Assembly: GCA_016795365.1 (NCBI GenBank)
Contig: JAEUHN010000001.1
Coordinates: 1 to 64,000, forward strand
Source of the DNA: Verrucomicrobiaceae bacterium
GTDB lineage: Bacteria > Verrucomicrobiota > Verrucomicrobiia > Verrucomicrobiales > Verrucomicrobiaceae
Direction: 5' to 3'
Length of the DNA: 64,000 nucleotides
Shown here: positions 49,786-60,015 of the stretch, one piece after another
Layout: every line of letters starts with the position of its first letter
Numbering within the stretch: position 1 is the first letter of the stretch
Notes under the pieces: generated by a model
Seen by the model: the letters and a program-made list of their open reading frames with translations, nothing else
Database searches by the model: none
Told to the model about the DNA's origin: nothing
Translations under genes and position numbers: made by a program

Positions 49786-51135
49786 ATGCTTTCCCGTCGT
49801 CGCTTCATCGCTCAATCGTCCGCCGCAGCATCGTTGCTCGGCTTCCCCGCCATCGTCAGCAGCAAATCGCCGAACAAGAAGCTCAACATCGCCTTCATCG
49901 GTGTGGGCGGTCGTGGCGGTGCCGATCTGAAGGAGGTGGCCAAGGCGACCGACATCACCAATGTGGTCGCTCTCTGCGATGTGAATGAGCAGAACCTCTA
50001 CCGCGCCGCCGAGCAGCATCAGGGTGCGGTGAAGTATAAGGACTTCCGCCGCCTCTACGACGATCAGAAGGACATCGACGCCGTAGTCGTCGCCACCACG
50101 GAGCACACCCATGCCTTCGCCACGATTCCCGCCTTGCAGCGCAAGCTGCCGGTGTATTGCGAGAAGCCGCTCACTCACAACGTGCGCGAAGCCGTGCTAG
50201 TGATCGAAGCAGCTGCCAAGGCGGGTGTGCCCACCCAGATGGGCACCCAGATTCACGGCATGCCGAATTACCGGCGCGTGGTCGAATTGATCCAGAGCGG
50301 TGCCATTGGCAAAGTCACCGAATGCCACGTCTGGGTCTCTCGCGCCTGGGGCCTCCAGAGCAAGGAAGACGCGGACAAGTATGGCGACAAGATGTGGGTA
50401 GCCGAGCGTCCCGCCAAAGAAGACAAGGTGCCCGAGGGACTTGATTGGGACCTCTGGATCGGCCCGGCTCCGTATCGTCCCTTCAGCAATGCATACTTCC
50501 CTGGACCTAAGTGGTATCGCTGGTGGGACTTCGGCAATGGCACGATGTCCGACCTCGGCAGTCACTGGAACGACCTGCCCTGGTGGGCGCTGAAGCTGGA
50601 CTCCCCGCTCTCGATCGAGTCCACCTCGCCCTTCGGTCCTGCCCATCCTGAGATCGCGCCGGCCTCGCTCACCGCCGTCTATGAGTATGGCCCGCGCGGC
50701 GACATGCCCGCATGCAAGCTCTCCTTCCATCAAGGCGCGAACAAGCCCCAGATCTGGCACGAGAACCCCGACATCCAGAAGTGGCAGAACGCCGTGCTCT
50801 TCATCGGTGACAAGGGGATGCTCATCTCCGATTACGGCAAGCATCAGCTGCTGCCCGAGAAGGACTTCAAGGACTTCACTCCACCCAAGCCGTTCATTCC
50901 CGATTCTCCCGGCCAGCACCAGGAATGGCTGGATGCCATCGTTCACGGCACGCCCACGGGCAGCCCCTTCGCCACGTATGCCGGGCCGCTCACCATTGCC
51001 AATCACCTGGGCAATGTGGCCTACCGCACCGGGAAGAAGATCCTCTGGGATGGCAAGGCCAACAAGGTCACGAATACCACGGATGCCGACCGATTCCTCG
51101 GTCGCGAGCCGCGCGCCGGATGGAAGCTTGGATAA
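49786..51135 (+). CDS. Gfo/Idh/MocA family oxidoreductase, Tat-exported
   Basis: A 449-aa protein. Its leader ([20 protein letters not shown]) carries the twin arginine. The N-terminal Rossmann fold has '[20 protein letters not shown]' and '[20 protein letters not shown]', and the conserved '[20 protein letters not shown]' (EKP motif, Lys as catalytic residue). The C-terminal domain is typical of the PVC expansion of this family ('[20 protein letters not shown]'). Exported members act on periplasmic sugars or sugar derivatives; the cofactor must be exported with the folded protein. Confidence 0.93.
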   Translation: MLSRRRFIAQSSAAASLLGFPAIVSSKSPNKKLNIAFIGVGGRGGADLKEVAKATDITNVVALCDVNEQNLYRAAEQHQGAVKYKDFRRLYDDQKDIDAVVVATTEHTHAFATIPALQRKLPVYCEKPLTHNVREAVLVIEAAAKAGVPTQMGTQIHGMPNYRRVVELIQSGAIGKVTECHVWVSRAWGLQSKEDADKYGDKMWVAERPAKEDKVPEGLDWDLWIGPAPYRPFSNAYFPGPKWYRWWDFGNGTMSDLGSHWNDLPWWALKLDSPLSIESTSPFGPAHPEIAPASLTAVYEYGPRGDMPACKLSFHQGANKPQIWHENPDIQKWQNAVLFIGDKGMLISDYGKHQLLPEKDFKDFTPPKPFIPDSPGQHQEWLDAIVHGTPTGSPFATYAGPLTIANHLGNVAYRTGKKILWDGKANKVTNTTDADRFLGREPRAGWKLG

Positions 51136-51162
51136 CCCGACGAACCCAATTCCAGCGCGGAG

Positions 51163-52263
51163 ATGCGCCAGCCTGGGGCAGGAATACCGGTTGCGAAACA
51201 GGGGTTTGTCCCGCACATAAGCGCGCCTTCCAGCCAACCTCTGTTTTTACGTCCAGTGTCTTCTGAATCAGCTTCCGCTACTGCCGGTCAGCCCAAGTCC
51301 TTTTTGGGCCGTGTCTGTAACGCTACCGTCATCATGCTCAAGCAATGGTGGGATTCCGATTATCACCCCGAAGGCGTTGAAGTGGTGATGAACAAACCCG
51401 AGGCGGTGGACATGAAGCGCACCATGCCCTTCATCATCCTTCACCTGTGCTGCTTGTTCGTTTTCCTCGTGGGCTTCAGTTGGTTCGCCTTCTTCGCCGC
51501 GATCGCATTCTATGCCTTCCGCATGTTTGCGATCACCGCCTTTTATCATCGCTACTTCTCCCATCGTGCCTACAAGACCTCGCGCGTGGGCCAGTTCATG
51601 TTCGCCTTGATCGGCAACATGGCTTGCCAGCGCGGCGCTCTTTGGTGGGCATCGACGCATCGCCATCACCACAAGCACAGCGATGACGAGCAAGACATCC
51701 ACTCGCCCCGCCACAAGGGCTTCCTCTGGTCCCACATCGGCTGGATCACCAGCCAGCGGAACTTCCCCACGGACTACAGCCGCATCAAGGACCTAGCCCG
51801 TTTCCCTGAACTCGTGTTCCTCAATCGCCATGACTTCTTCATCCCCGTCATCATGGGGGCCTCGATTTACGGCATCGGCATGTTGCTGGAGAAATACTTC
51901 CCTGGGCTGAACTGCACGGCTGGCCAGCTCTTCGTCTGGTGCTTTTTCATCAGCACGGTCGCCCTGATGCACGGCACCTTCTTCATCAACTCGCTGGCCC
52001 ACGTCTTCGGTCGCAAGCGCTTCAAGACCACGGACGACAGCCGCAACAGCTTCCTCCTCGCCATCATCACGCTGGGCGAAGGCTGGCACAACAATCACCA
52101 CCGCTATCAATACAGTGCCCGTCAGGGCTTCTACTGGTGGGAGATCGACGTGAGTTATTACGTGCTCAAGGTGCTCTCCTGGTTCCACATCGTCTGGGAC
52201 CTGCAGCCCGTGCCCTCCCGCATCTACGCTGAGGCCAAGGACCTGACCTCCCCTCAGCACTAG
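51163..52263 (+). CDS. Fatty acid desaturase (acyl-CoA/acyl-lipid delta-9 type)
   Basis: A membrane di-iron enzyme. It has the three histidine boxes 'ITAFYHRYFSHRAYKTSR', 'WWASTHRHHHKHSDDEQDIH' and 'LGEGWHNNHHRYQYSARQGF', with four TM helices. It introduces a cis double bond to keep membranes fluid. The first about 31 residues from ATG 51163 do not look like the family, so GTG 51256 (VSSESASATAG) may be the true start; ATG 51334 is a third option. It lies between two Gfo/Idh/MocA genes, but that link looks accidental. Confidence 0.92.
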   Translation: MRQPGAGIPVAKQGFVPHISAPSSQPLFLRPVSSESASATAGQPKSFLGRVCNATVIMLKQWWDSDYHPEGVEVVMNKPEAVDMKRTMPFIILHLCCLFVFLVGFSWFAFFAAIAFYAFRMFAITAFYHRYFSHRAYKTSRVGQFMFALIGNMACQRGALWWASTHRHHHKHSDDEQDIHSPRHKGFLWSHIGWITSQRNFPTDYSRIKDLARFPELVFLNRHDFFIPVIMGASIYGIGMLLEKYFPGLNCTAGQLFVWCFFISTVALMHGTFFINSLAHVFGRKRFKTTDDSRNSFLLAIITLGEGWHNNHHRYQYSARQGFYWWEIDVSYYVLKVLSWFHIVWDLQPVPSRIYAEAKDLTSPQH

Positions 52264-52288
52264 GCCTCGGTTTCTGCTCATTTTCGAT

Positions 52289-52323
52289 AGTGCCGCCCGG
52301 TTCATTGCCAGGCGGCGCTTTTT
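52289..52323 (+). terminator. Rho-independent terminator of the desaturase gene
   Basis: AGTGCCGCC-cggttcattgcca-GGCGGCGCT with one G-T wobble, followed by TTTTT. Confidence 0.85.
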
Positions 52324-52388
52324 GTTGGGGGGGGTAGCATGATCGTGCCGTCCGCAAGCAAGCTCCGTGCTGCCACGTTGGTAGGCGC

Positions 52389-53831
52389 ATGTCCTCACGC
52401 CGCCGTTTCATCCAGCAGTCCGTCGCCGCCAGCACGGGAGTCTTCTACATTGCCAAAACCTCATGGGCCAAGAGCCCCGGTGATTCGATCAACGTCGCCG
52501 TCATCGGCTTCAACGGTCGGGGTGGCAGTCACATCAGTGGCTACAAGGGCCTCAAGAAGGAGGGCGTCAATGTCGCCGCCCTCTGCGATGTGGATCAGAA
52601 GGTGCTGGATCGCGGCCTGAGCGGGCTCGACAAGGACAAGATCAAAGCCAAAGGCTACACCGATCTGCGCAAGCTGCTGGAGAACAAAGACATCGACGCC
52701 GTCAGCATCGCCACCCCCAATCACTGGCACTCACTTGCCTCGATCTGGGCCATGCAAGCAGGCAAGGACGTGTATGTGGAGAAGCCAGTCTCTCACAACG
52801 TCTGGGAAGGTCGCCAGATGGTGAAGTGGGCACGCAAGCTGGGCAAGATCGTGCAAACCGGCACCCAGGCCCGCTCCAGCCGCGAGGGCATCTTTGCCGC
52901 CGTGAAATGGGTGCAGGAGGGCAACCTCGGAGCCATCAAGCTCTCGCGTGGTCTGTGCTACAAACGCCGCGCCAGCATCGGCAAAGCCGAAGGCGAACAA
53001 GCTATCCCGGACACCATCGACTACGATCTCTGGTGCGGCCCCGCGCCCAAGACTGGCCTCACCCGCAAGAAGCTGCACTACGACTGGCACTGGACCTGGA
53101 ACTACGGCAACGGCGACCTCGGCAACCAAGGCATCCATCAGATGGACATCGCGCGCTGGTTCCTCGGCGAGATGCAGCTTTCGCCCATCGTCTGGAGCGT
53201 GGGCGGACGTCTTGGCTACGAGGACGATGGCGAGACGGCCAACACCCAGATCGTGTATCACGGTTACGAAAAGGCACCTCTCATCTTCGAAGTGCGCGGG
53301 CTGCCAGCCTCGAAGGACAGCAAGGACATGGACAAGTTCAAGGGCGCAGGCGTGGGAGTGATCGTCGAGTGCGAAAAGGGTTACGTCGTGGTGCCCAGCT
53401 ACGGATCAGCCATCGCCTACGATCCTGCGGGCAAGGTCATCAAGGAGTGGAAGGGCGCTGACGATCACTTCAAGAACTTCATCAATGCCTGCCGCAGCCG
53501 CCGCATCGACGACCTGCACGCCGACATCCTGGAGGGTCACCTTTCCAGCGCCCTCTGCCACACGGGCAACATCAGCTACCGCCTTGGTCAGCAACAGAAC
53601 CCCGATGAGATCCTCGAGAAGATCAAAGGCGAACGCTTTGCCGCCGAGTCCTTCGAACGCATGAAGGAGCACCTGGCGAAGAACGATGTGGACATTGCGA
53701 AGGGCAAACTCACCCTCGGCCCCGTGCTCAAGTTTGATCCCGTTGCGGAGCAGTTCATCGACAACGATGCTGCGAATGCCCACGTGAAGCCCAAGTATCG
53801 CGAGCCCTTCGTCGTGCCCGAAGCCGTCTAA
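52389..53831 (+). CDS. Gfo/Idh/MocA family oxidoreductase, Tat-exported (second copy)
   Basis: A 480-aa protein with a leader containing twin arginine (SSRRRFIQQSVAASTGVFYI). It has a Rossmann fold ('INVAVIGFNGRGGSHISGYK'), the catalytic 'GKDVYVEKPVSHNVWEGRQM' (EKP), and C-terminal 'WHWTWNYGNGDLGNQGIHQM' followed by 'DIARWFLG'. It differs strongly from the copy at 49786, so it is not a recent duplication. Probably a periplasmic sugar-derivative oxidoreductase. Confidence 0.93.
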   Translation: MSSRRRFIQQSVAASTGVFYIAKTSWAKSPGDSINVAVIGFNGRGGSHISGYKGLKKEGVNVAALCDVDQKVLDRGLSGLDKDKIKAKGYTDLRKLLENKDIDAVSIATPNHWHSLASIWAMQAGKDVYVEKPVSHNVWEGRQMVKWARKLGKIVQTGTQARSSREGIFAAVKWVQEGNLGAIKLSRGLCYKRRASIGKAEGEQAIPDTIDYDLWCGPAPKTGLTRKKLHYDWHWTWNYGNGDLGNQGIHQMDIARWFLGEMQLSPIVWSVGGRLGYEDDGETANTQIVYHGYEKAPLIFEVRGLPASKDSKDMDKFKGAGVGVIVECEKGYVVVPSYGSAIAYDPAGKVIKEWKGADDHFKNFINACRSRRIDDLHADILEGHLSSALCHTGNISYRLGQQQNPDEILEKIKGERFAAESFERMKEHLAKNDVDIAKGKLTLGPVLKFDPVAEQFIDNDAANAHVKPKYREPFVVPEAV

Positions 53832-53924
53832 AGCCCTTCCCAGCGCCCGAATTGCAGATAAATTCCGCCTTTGGAGAACCAGCTTGCCAAGGGCGGGAGT
53901 CCCCGCATATTCCGCGCCCCTCGT

Positions 53925-54491
53925 ATGGACCTTCTTATCACGTTGCTCACCATTGTTGAGGTGCTGGTTTGCCTGCTCCTCATTCTTATCATCCTCATGC
54001 AGCGCCCGCGTCAGGAAGGCCTCGGCGCATCCTTCGGCGAAGGTGTGACCAATCAGATGTGGGGAGCCCAGACCACGAACGTGCTTCAGAAAGGCACTGG
54101 TTGGCTGGCAGGCGCGCTGTTCCTGATCACGGTCATTCTCGCATCACTGATCGCGAAGAAGCACAACGTCAACAAGGGTGACCCGATCTTCACGGCGAAA
54201 CCTGCTGCCGCAGCACCAGCCACTCCTGCACCTGCTCCGGCTCCCGCCGCCAATCAGTCGGCTACCCCGACTCCTGCAGCCACCGCAACACCAGCTCCTG
54301 CCGCTACTGCAACACCAGCTCCCGCAGCCAAGGCTGACGCGCCCAAACCAGCTACGCCCGCTCCAGCAGCACCCAAGGCTGACGCTCCGAAAGCTGATGC
54401 GCCCAAGTCTGCTGCTCCGGCACCTGCCGCAGCTCCCAAGGCTGACGCACCCAAGCCAGCGGCCACTCCGGCCCCAGCTCCTGCGAAGTAA
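53925..54491 (+). CDS. secG: Preprotein translocase subunit SecG with long Ala/Pro/Lys tail
   Basis: A 188-aa protein from ATG 53925. SecG proper occupies residues 1 to about 85: two TM helices ('LLTIVEVLVCLLLILIILMQ' and 'GWLAGALFLITVILASLIAK') joined by the conserved 'GLGASFGEGVTNQMWGAQ'. About 100 residues of low-complexity Ala/Pro/Lys repeats follow ('APKADAPKADAPKSAAPA'-type). The usual SecG is about 75-115 residues, so the tail is unusual. SecG assists SecYE-dependent export. The repeats could vary in length. Confidence 0.9.
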   Translation: MDLLITLLTIVEVLVCLLLILIILMQRPRQEGLGASFGEGVTNQMWGAQTTNVLQKGTGWLAGALFLITVILASLIAKKHNVNKGDPIFTAKPAAAAPATPAPAPAPAANQSATPTPAATATPAPAATATPAPAAKADAPKPATPAPAAPKADAPKADAPKSAAPAPAAAPKADAPKPAATPAPAPAK

Positions 54492-54517
54492 TAGCTCTAG
54501 CATTCAGGTAGTCTTCC

Positions 54518-54550
54518 AAGCGTGCCGTGGTCTTGCCCGGCACGCTTTTT
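54518..54550 (+). terminator. Rho-independent terminator of secG
   Basis: AGCGTGCCG-tggtcttgcc-CGGCACGCT with a T-run to 54550. Confidence 0.88.
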
Positions 54551-54676
54551 CTTTGTCCTGGAAGATCGTGGATCGGCTTCACAAAAGAGTGCGGGCACCT
54601 CGCTGTTTGCATTGACGATGCCTTTGCAATGTGAAGAATCGGCGACCTTCACATTAGGCCGCTACGGTTCGTCCCC

Positions 54677-56392
54677 ATGCAAACACCTTGGCAAATTCTG
54701 GAACTCGATCCCTGTGCCGCCTCCGAGAAGGACATCAAGATCGCGTATGCCCGCCTGGTGAAGCAGCATCGCCCGGACACGGACCCCGAGGGCTTCCGCC
54801 GCGTGCGCGAGGCTTATGAGATCGGTCTGGAAGTGATTCGTGGCGTGGCCGCTGAGCCTACGCCGCCCCCAGCGATAGCTGAAGAACCCTCGCCCATCGA
54901 GGCTCCCATCGAAGCACCTGCGGAGCCTGTGTTCCCAGCGCTGGTTGAAGCCGAGCAACTCGTGGCGAAAGCCGAGGCGTCCAAGGATTTCCACGCGATG
55001 ACCAAGGCGATCGGAAGTCTTTTCTTCACTTGCCGCCTGATCGACCCTGGCACAGCGGGGATTCGCCTCTGGCAACAGAGCCTGCACCGAGTGACCAGTG
55101 GCCGGAGCGAACTGGTAGCAGCGGGCGTGACCACTTCGCAGTTGATCGCCGAGATGGAGGCGGGCAGCTCTCTCATCGCCCATGCGTGCATGTCGCAGTG
55201 GGAAGCCGTGCATGATGTGAGCGCAATGATCCAACTGGCCGATTCAATGCTGACGGAACCCCAGCGGCTCAATGCCCCTGAGGCCGCGATCGTGGCTCTG
55301 CGACTCGCGCTGGAGACAGGATTCGCGTCCCCTGCACTCTCGATGCGCCTGGTCAACTTTGCCTTCCCCCACCTCGATCGCGAGACGCGCGAACAACTGC
55401 TGCCACGCGTGGAGCAGCAATCGCAGCTCGGGGCTACCTTTGCGGGCTTTCGTGAGGACCAACTTTCGTTCTGGCATCAGCGTTTCCGCCGTTCGAATGC
55501 GAACTGGAACTGGAGCGATCCTGCATCCGATGCGGCCATCGAATACCTGGCGTCCTCACGCGACCGACAGTGGCCTGGATATGCCGCTATCAAGAGCATC
55601 GCTCCAGTTTCGTGGTTTGACCGCCTCGACGCTGCGCTCGACCGCAAGCGACCCGCTCCGCTCGTCCGGGAAATCTCCGAGGCGGCATGCCCGCTCTCCA
55701 CATCCTCTAGGTCGAGCGGCAGGATTTGGTTCAATCTGATCTGGGCGATTCCTTTGCTCGTTTTTCTGGCCGCCCGCTCCTTCCTTCCGGCCGACATCAA
55801 GCACAAGCCGAGCACCTCATCTGCCTCGCCTGGCTGGGCTGTGATCCCTGAAAAAGATGCTGCCTCCACCGCACTTCCCACCGCGCAACGTTTTGATTTC
55901 GAAGCCGGGCGCGCCACGTGCAAATCACGCGCTGACGAGCTGCTGAAGAAAGCGGGAGTGGCCCCGTGGAATCAGCTTCTCTGCACGATGGAAAAGAACT
56001 CGCCCGTGCCCGAGGCCAATCTGAAACTTGGGATCGAGAGTCCGGCCATCAATGCACTCCGAATGGAAATCCAGAAGCTCCTCAACGGCATCTCACTGGC
56101 CGAGACAGATCCCACGATCGAGCACTCGCTGCTGGAGTTCCTCATCATGAATCCCGAGACCAGCGAGATCTTGAAGCAGGAAGCCTTGTTCCGCCAGGTC
56201 ACCACCTTGCCGCCATCGATCTTCATTCCCATCTGGCAAAAAGCCATCCAGGGCAGTGCCGATCACGTGCGCCTGATCGGGCGAACAGCCCAGTGGTTCA
56301 TCACGAATCACGGCAACGATTTGTCACTCACCGCCTCCGAGCGCCAGGACCTGGAGATCCTTACTCGTGGACCGCAGCCAAAGGCTCCATGA
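54677..56392 (+). CDS. J-domain-like membrane protein
   Basis: A 571-aa protein. The N-terminal J-like segment reads 'PWQILELDPCAASEKDIKIA' then 'YARLVKQHRPDTDPEGFRRV', i.e. the HPD is replaced by H-R-P-D with an inserted Arg, as in a known divergent J-domain subgroup. A Pro/Ala-rich linker follows (60-90), then a large helical region. A TM helix is at about 352-370 (FNLIWAIPLLVFLAARSFL). The last about 190 residues are probably extracytoplasmic. It may recruit DnaK to a membrane complex; the partner is unknown. Confidence 0.8.
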   Translation: MQTPWQILELDPCAASEKDIKIAYARLVKQHRPDTDPEGFRRVREAYEIGLEVIRGVAAEPTPPPAIAEEPSPIEAPIEAPAEPVFPALVEAEQLVAKAEASKDFHAMTKAIGSLFFTCRLIDPGTAGIRLWQQSLHRVTSGRSELVAAGVTTSQLIAEMEAGSSLIAHACMSQWEAVHDVSAMIQLADSMLTEPQRLNAPEAAIVALRLALETGFASPALSMRLVNFAFPHLDRETREQLLPRVEQQSQLGATFAGFREDQLSFWHQRFRRSNANWNWSDPASDAAIEYLASSRDRQWPGYAAIKSIAPVSWFDRLDAALDRKRPAPLVREISEAACPLSTSSRSSGRIWFNLIWAIPLLVFLAARSFLPADIKHKPSTSSASPGWAVIPEKDAASTALPTAQRFDFEAGRATCKSRADELLKKAGVAPWNQLLCTMEKNSPVPEANLKLGIESPAINALRMEIQKLLNGISLAETDPTIEHSLLEFLIMNPETSEILKQEALFRQVTTLPPSIFIPIWQKAIQGSADHVRLIGRTAQWFITNHGNDLSLTASERQDLEILTRGPQPKAP

Positions 56393-56458
56393 GGTGCTCC
56401 CCGTGGTCGTGCACTCCCGCAAGATAGAGTGCTGCGGGCTCGTTGAGCCCAGCCCTTC

Positions 56459-57325
56459 ATGAAATCTTTGCACGTCCTCTCCGCCCTCGCTCTGGCATTC
56501 GCTCCCGCTTTCGCCGCTCCTCAAGACGATCAATACGTCCTCGGCCCTGATTCCCAGGTGAAGCCAGGAGTGCCTCAGGGCAAGGTGACCACCCATCAGT
56601 GGACCGAGAGCAAAATCTATCCCGGCACCGTGCGCGACTATGCGGTGTATGTGCCTGCTCAGTATGACAAAGCGAAGCCTGCCGCCGTGATGGTCTTCCA
56701 GGACGGCATGGGCATGTATAGCGAAAAGGGCCAGTTCCGTGCGGCGACCGTGTTCGACAATCTGATCGCCGCTGGCGAGATGCCCGTGACCATTGGGATC
56801 TTCATCAATCCCGGCATGTTCCCCGCGGCCAAGCCCGGCGAAAAAGGCCGCAGCAATCGCAGCTTCGAATACGACTCCCTCGGTGACCTGTATTCGCGCT
56901 TCCTTCTCGACGAGATCCTGCCCGAGGTGGGCAAAAGCTACAACCTCACGACCGATCCCGAGATGCGTGCGATCTGCGGCAACAGCAGCGGCGGCATCTG
57001 CGCCTTCACCGTTGCCTGGGAGCATCCCGAGGCCTTCCGCAAGGTGGTCAGCCACATTGGTTCATTCACCAACATTCGCGGCGGCAACGTCTATCCAGCC
57101 ATGATCCGCAAGGCGGAGAAGAAGCCAATCCGCGTCTTCCTCCAGGACGGTCGCAACGATCTCGACAACCAATTCGGCAACTGGCCGCTGGCGAATCAGG
57201 ACATGGCCGCCTCGCTCAAGTTCATGGGCTATGACTACAAGTTCGTGCTCGGCGAAGGCACGCACAATGGCAAGCACGGTGCCTCGATGCTGCCAGACAC
57301 GCTCCGCTGGCTCTGGCGGAAATAG
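56459..57325 (+). CDS. Secreted alpha/beta-hydrolase, enterochelin-esterase-like
   Basis: A 288-aa protein with a signal peptide (ending APAFA/AP). It matches the esterase D/enterochelin-esterase group (PF00756): '[20 protein letters not shown]', '[12 protein letters not shown]', the nucleophile elbow '[13 protein letters not shown]', an Asp in '[19 protein letters not shown]' and the catalytic His in '[14 protein letters not shown]'. It is probably a periplasmic or secreted carbohydrate esterase. Its stop codon abuts that of the PBP gene with no intervening base. Confidence 0.92.
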   Translation: MKSLHVLSALALAFAPAFAAPQDDQYVLGPDSQVKPGVPQGKVTTHQWTESKIYPGTVRDYAVYVPAQYDKAKPAAVMVFQDGMGMYSEKGQFRAATVFDNLIAAGEMPVTIGIFINPGMFPAAKPGEKGRSNRSFEYDSLGDLYSRFLLDEILPEVGKSYNLTTDPEMRAICGNSSGGICAFTVAWEHPEAFRKVVSHIGSFTNIRGGNVYPAMIRKAEKKPIRVFLQDGRNDLDNQFGNWPLANQDMAASLKFMGYDYKFVLGEGTHNGKHGASMLPDTLRWLWRK

Positions 57326-59905
57326 TTACTGCGCGAGGAGCAGCTTCAGAGGCGCGGGAGGCGGCAACCGGACAGGGATCTGAGTCCCCGTTCCCTCATC
57401 GTCCTCGACTTTTGTCGCGCGCTTCACAGCCGACCCTTCCTTGCGCAAGTCCGCAGGGCGAATCGCTGGCTTGATGCTGTTGTAAGGGTCCTCACCTTTG
57501 ACCGTGTCTTCCTGCATCCGCACCGGATCAATGCCAGGAAGACTGGCGCCAGCCATGCCCACGATGTCGTTCTTCCCAATCGGCGATGAGAAGGCGATCA
57601 AATCAAGCGCGATGCCTTCCCCGACATGCTCGGTGCAGAAGTCATTGAAGACGGTGCCCTGCCTGGCGATCTCGAAGAAGGTGTCCTTCACGGAGCGCTC
57701 GCGACCATCAGCATCCTTTACCTTGGTGAAGCAGAAGTCCGTGGCACGATGGCCGCTCTTCCGGCACAGCTCGATGGTTCCAAGTGCCTGCGGCTTGACG
57801 AAGGGCTCGGGCGGATGCCCAGCAATCGAAGCGTTCATGATGTCGCTCCAGATAGGGAGTGCAATCTGGCTTGAGACGGCACCCGTGAAGATGGTCTTCG
57901 GTTTATCGAAGCCCACCCACACACCGCAGGTGACACGGCTGGTGTAGCCGAGGAACCAGAGGTCCTTGAAGCCATCGTGGGTGCCCGTTTTGCCACCCGC
58001 AGGGAACTTCTTCAGTCCAAAGTTGGCTCGGGCAGCCCGGCCAGTGCCACGCTCCAGCGCATCGACGAGGCAGGAGTTCACCTGTGCGGCGGCAATTTCA
58101 TCCATGGCCTGCACTGGCGCACTTGCCTCTTCGTCGAGCTCAAAAATCACCTGGTCCTTGGCATCGGTGATCTTGTTGATCAGATGCACCTGAGCAGGCC
58201 GAGTGCCGTTGTTGGCGAAGCAGGTGTAGGCCAGCGTCATCTCATCAAGGTAGGCCGGGCTCACCCCGAGAAAGCTGGCGGGACGCTCAAGGATCTCGCT
58301 CTCGATGCCGCACTTCTTCACCAACTCTGTCAGCGGCACATAGTCCAGCCGGTCTTGATCGGTCTGAAACGCTTGATAGCACAAACGCATCGTGGTGCCG
58401 TTGCGTCCCTGCACAAGCGACTCACGAGCACTGATGTAGCCCATGGTGTAGCTCATCTTCTCGGCCTCCACACCCCACTCGCCCAAGCGTCCCTGAAAGG
58501 CTCCTATCATCACCAGGCTGTTGTCGAAGGGCAAGTCTTCCAGCGGTGTGCCAGGGAAGAACAACGGCGTGCTGAATGCCGCTGCGTAATTGAACGGAAT
58601 GAACGCGGTGCCCACGGGACGTGGCTTGGCGAAGGGTGAGGTGAAGGCGCGATTCAGCTGGCTGTCGATGTAATCACGGCCGCCTACGAGACCGAGCACC
58701 GCACCGTCTTTGTTGTCGAGCACGAGCGCTGATCCCTGCAAATACTGTGCCTCCGGCTTGGGTGTCTTCGGGTCAATCTCCTTGCTGGAGATCTTGGCAC
58801 GCCAGTCAGACAGGATCGCACGATACTGGGCATAGGTCTGGTGCGGTTGCCCTTTGCTATCGACCGCCTCCTGGAAGGCCTTCTGACTCTCTACCTCGGC
58901 CAGGCGCTTGCGCACGGACTCCTCGGCGGCGCGCTGAATGTCAGGGTCGATGGAGGTGTAGATTTTGAATCCCCCGGTGGTTGCCCGTTCTTCACCCACG
59001 AGTTTCTTCACCTGCCGGGTCGCCTCGTCATACACGTAGGTCAGGCGTGAATCGACGGTCTGGATGGAGGTCATCATCGGCTTGAGCGAAAGCGCCTGCT
59101 CCTCCTCCACCGTGATGTGCCCCTCCTCCATCATGCGGTGGAAGACCATGTTGCGCGACTTGATGGATGCCGTCACGTGACGCAGCGGAGAGTAGAGATT
59201 CGGTGCCTTGATCAGGCCCACGATCGTCGCGGCTTCCTCCACGTTGATGTCCTTCACGTCCTTCCCGAAGTAACCTCTCGAAGCTGCCTGAATGCCGTAA
59301 AACTGCTGCCCGTTGCCGCTGCCGAAAAAGATGCGGTTCAGGTAAAGCTCCAAGATCTCGTTCTTGGTGTAATGCTTTTCCAATTCCTGCGCGACGAAGG
59401 CTTCGAGCAGCTTGCGCCGGACGCTCTTCTCACGGAGTTCGAAGGTGTTACGTGCGAGCTGCTGGGTGAGCGTGCTCGCTCCTTGGGTCACACGCCCGAC
59501 TTTGATGGTCAGCCAGATGGCACGCGCAATGCCGATGTAGTCCACACCGTCATGCTCGAAAAATCGCGAGTCCTCCTGAGCTGTCAGCGCTTTGATCAGA
59601 TGGGAGGGAACCTCGGACAGCTCAACCCGCGTGCGGTTCATCACGTAGAACCTGCCCAGCTCGCCGCCGTGGCGGTCGTAGATCACACTCGCCTCCTCAA
59701 GGCGCTTGCACTCCTCCATGTCATAAGTGAGCGCCTTTTCCCGCAGCGGCTGAACCACAAAAACCAGCACGCCAAACGCCACGCAGATCCCCAGAATGCC
59801 AAGCGCCACCAGCGCACGGAACCAAGTGCGCTTGAAGAAAGGTGGCTTGCGCTTGCCACCGGGGCCGCGCCAGCTGCTTTCGCCGAGCAGTTCAAGATCG
59901 AGCAT
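57326..59905 (-). CDS. Class A penicillin-binding protein with degenerate transpeptidase site
   Basis: An 859-aa bitopic membrane protein. TM helix at 29-50. The GT51 peptidoglycan glycosyltransferase domain (about 85-260) is intact: E111 in 'AQEDSRFFEHDGVDYIG', 'GASTLTQQLARNTFELREKS', 'RRKLLEAFVAQELEKHYTKN' and 'EILELYLNRIFFGSGNGQQF'. In the transpeptidase domain the SxxK motif reads T433-A-F-I436 ('VGTAFIPFNYAAAF') and SxN reads G500-R-N502, while K639-T-G-T ('GGKTGTHDGFKD') is kept. So it probably polymerises glycan but cannot cross-link by the usual serine mechanism. Start 59905 (MLDLELLGES). Confidence 0.93.
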   Translation of the reverse strand: MLDLELLGESSWRGPGGKRKPPFFKRTWFRALVALGILGICVAFGVLVFVVQPLREKALTYDMEECKRLEEASVIYDRHGGELGRFYVMNRTRVELSEVPSHLIKALTAQEDSRFFEHDGVDYIGIARAIWLTIKVGRVTQGASTLTQQLARNTFELREKSVRRKLLEAFVAQELEKHYTKNEILELYLNRIFFGSGNGQQFYGIQAASRGYFGKDVKDINVEEAATIVGLIKAPNLYSPLRHVTASIKSRNMVFHRMMEEGHITVEEEQALSLKPMMTSIQTVDSRLTYVYDEATRQVKKLVGEERATTGGFKIYTSIDPDIQRAAEESVRKRLAEVESQKAFQEAVDSKGQPHQTYAQYRAILSDWRAKISSKEIDPKTPKPEAQYLQGSALVLDNKDGAVLGLVGGRDYIDSQLNRAFTSPFAKPRPVGTAFIPFNYAAAFSTPLFFPGTPLEDLPFDNSLVMIGAFQGRLGEWGVEAEKMSYTMGYISARESLVQGRNGTTMRLCYQAFQTDQDRLDYVPLTELVKKCGIESEILERPASFLGVSPAYLDEMTLAYTCFANNGTRPAQVHLINKITDAKDQVIFELDEEASAPVQAMDEIAAAQVNSCLVDALERGTGRAARANFGLKKFPAGGKTGTHDGFKDLWFLGYTSRVTCGVWVGFDKPKTIFTGAVSSQIALPIWSDIMNASIAGHPPEPFVKPQALGTIELCRKSGHRATDFCFTKVKDADGRERSVKDTFFEIARQGTVFNDFCTEHVGEGIALDLIAFSSPIGKNDIVGMAGASLPGIDPVRMQEDTVKGEDPYNSIKPAIRPADLRKEGSAVKRATKVEDDEGTGTQIPVRLPPPAPLKLLLAQ

Positions 59906-60015
59906 GGATTATGAAAGGAATGGGTGGGTTGGAGGGCGCGCATTGTAACCATCCGGTTAGGGGGCGCGAGTGAAACGATGATGAAAGCTTTGTGAATTCG
60001 GGCAAGGATCGCCCT

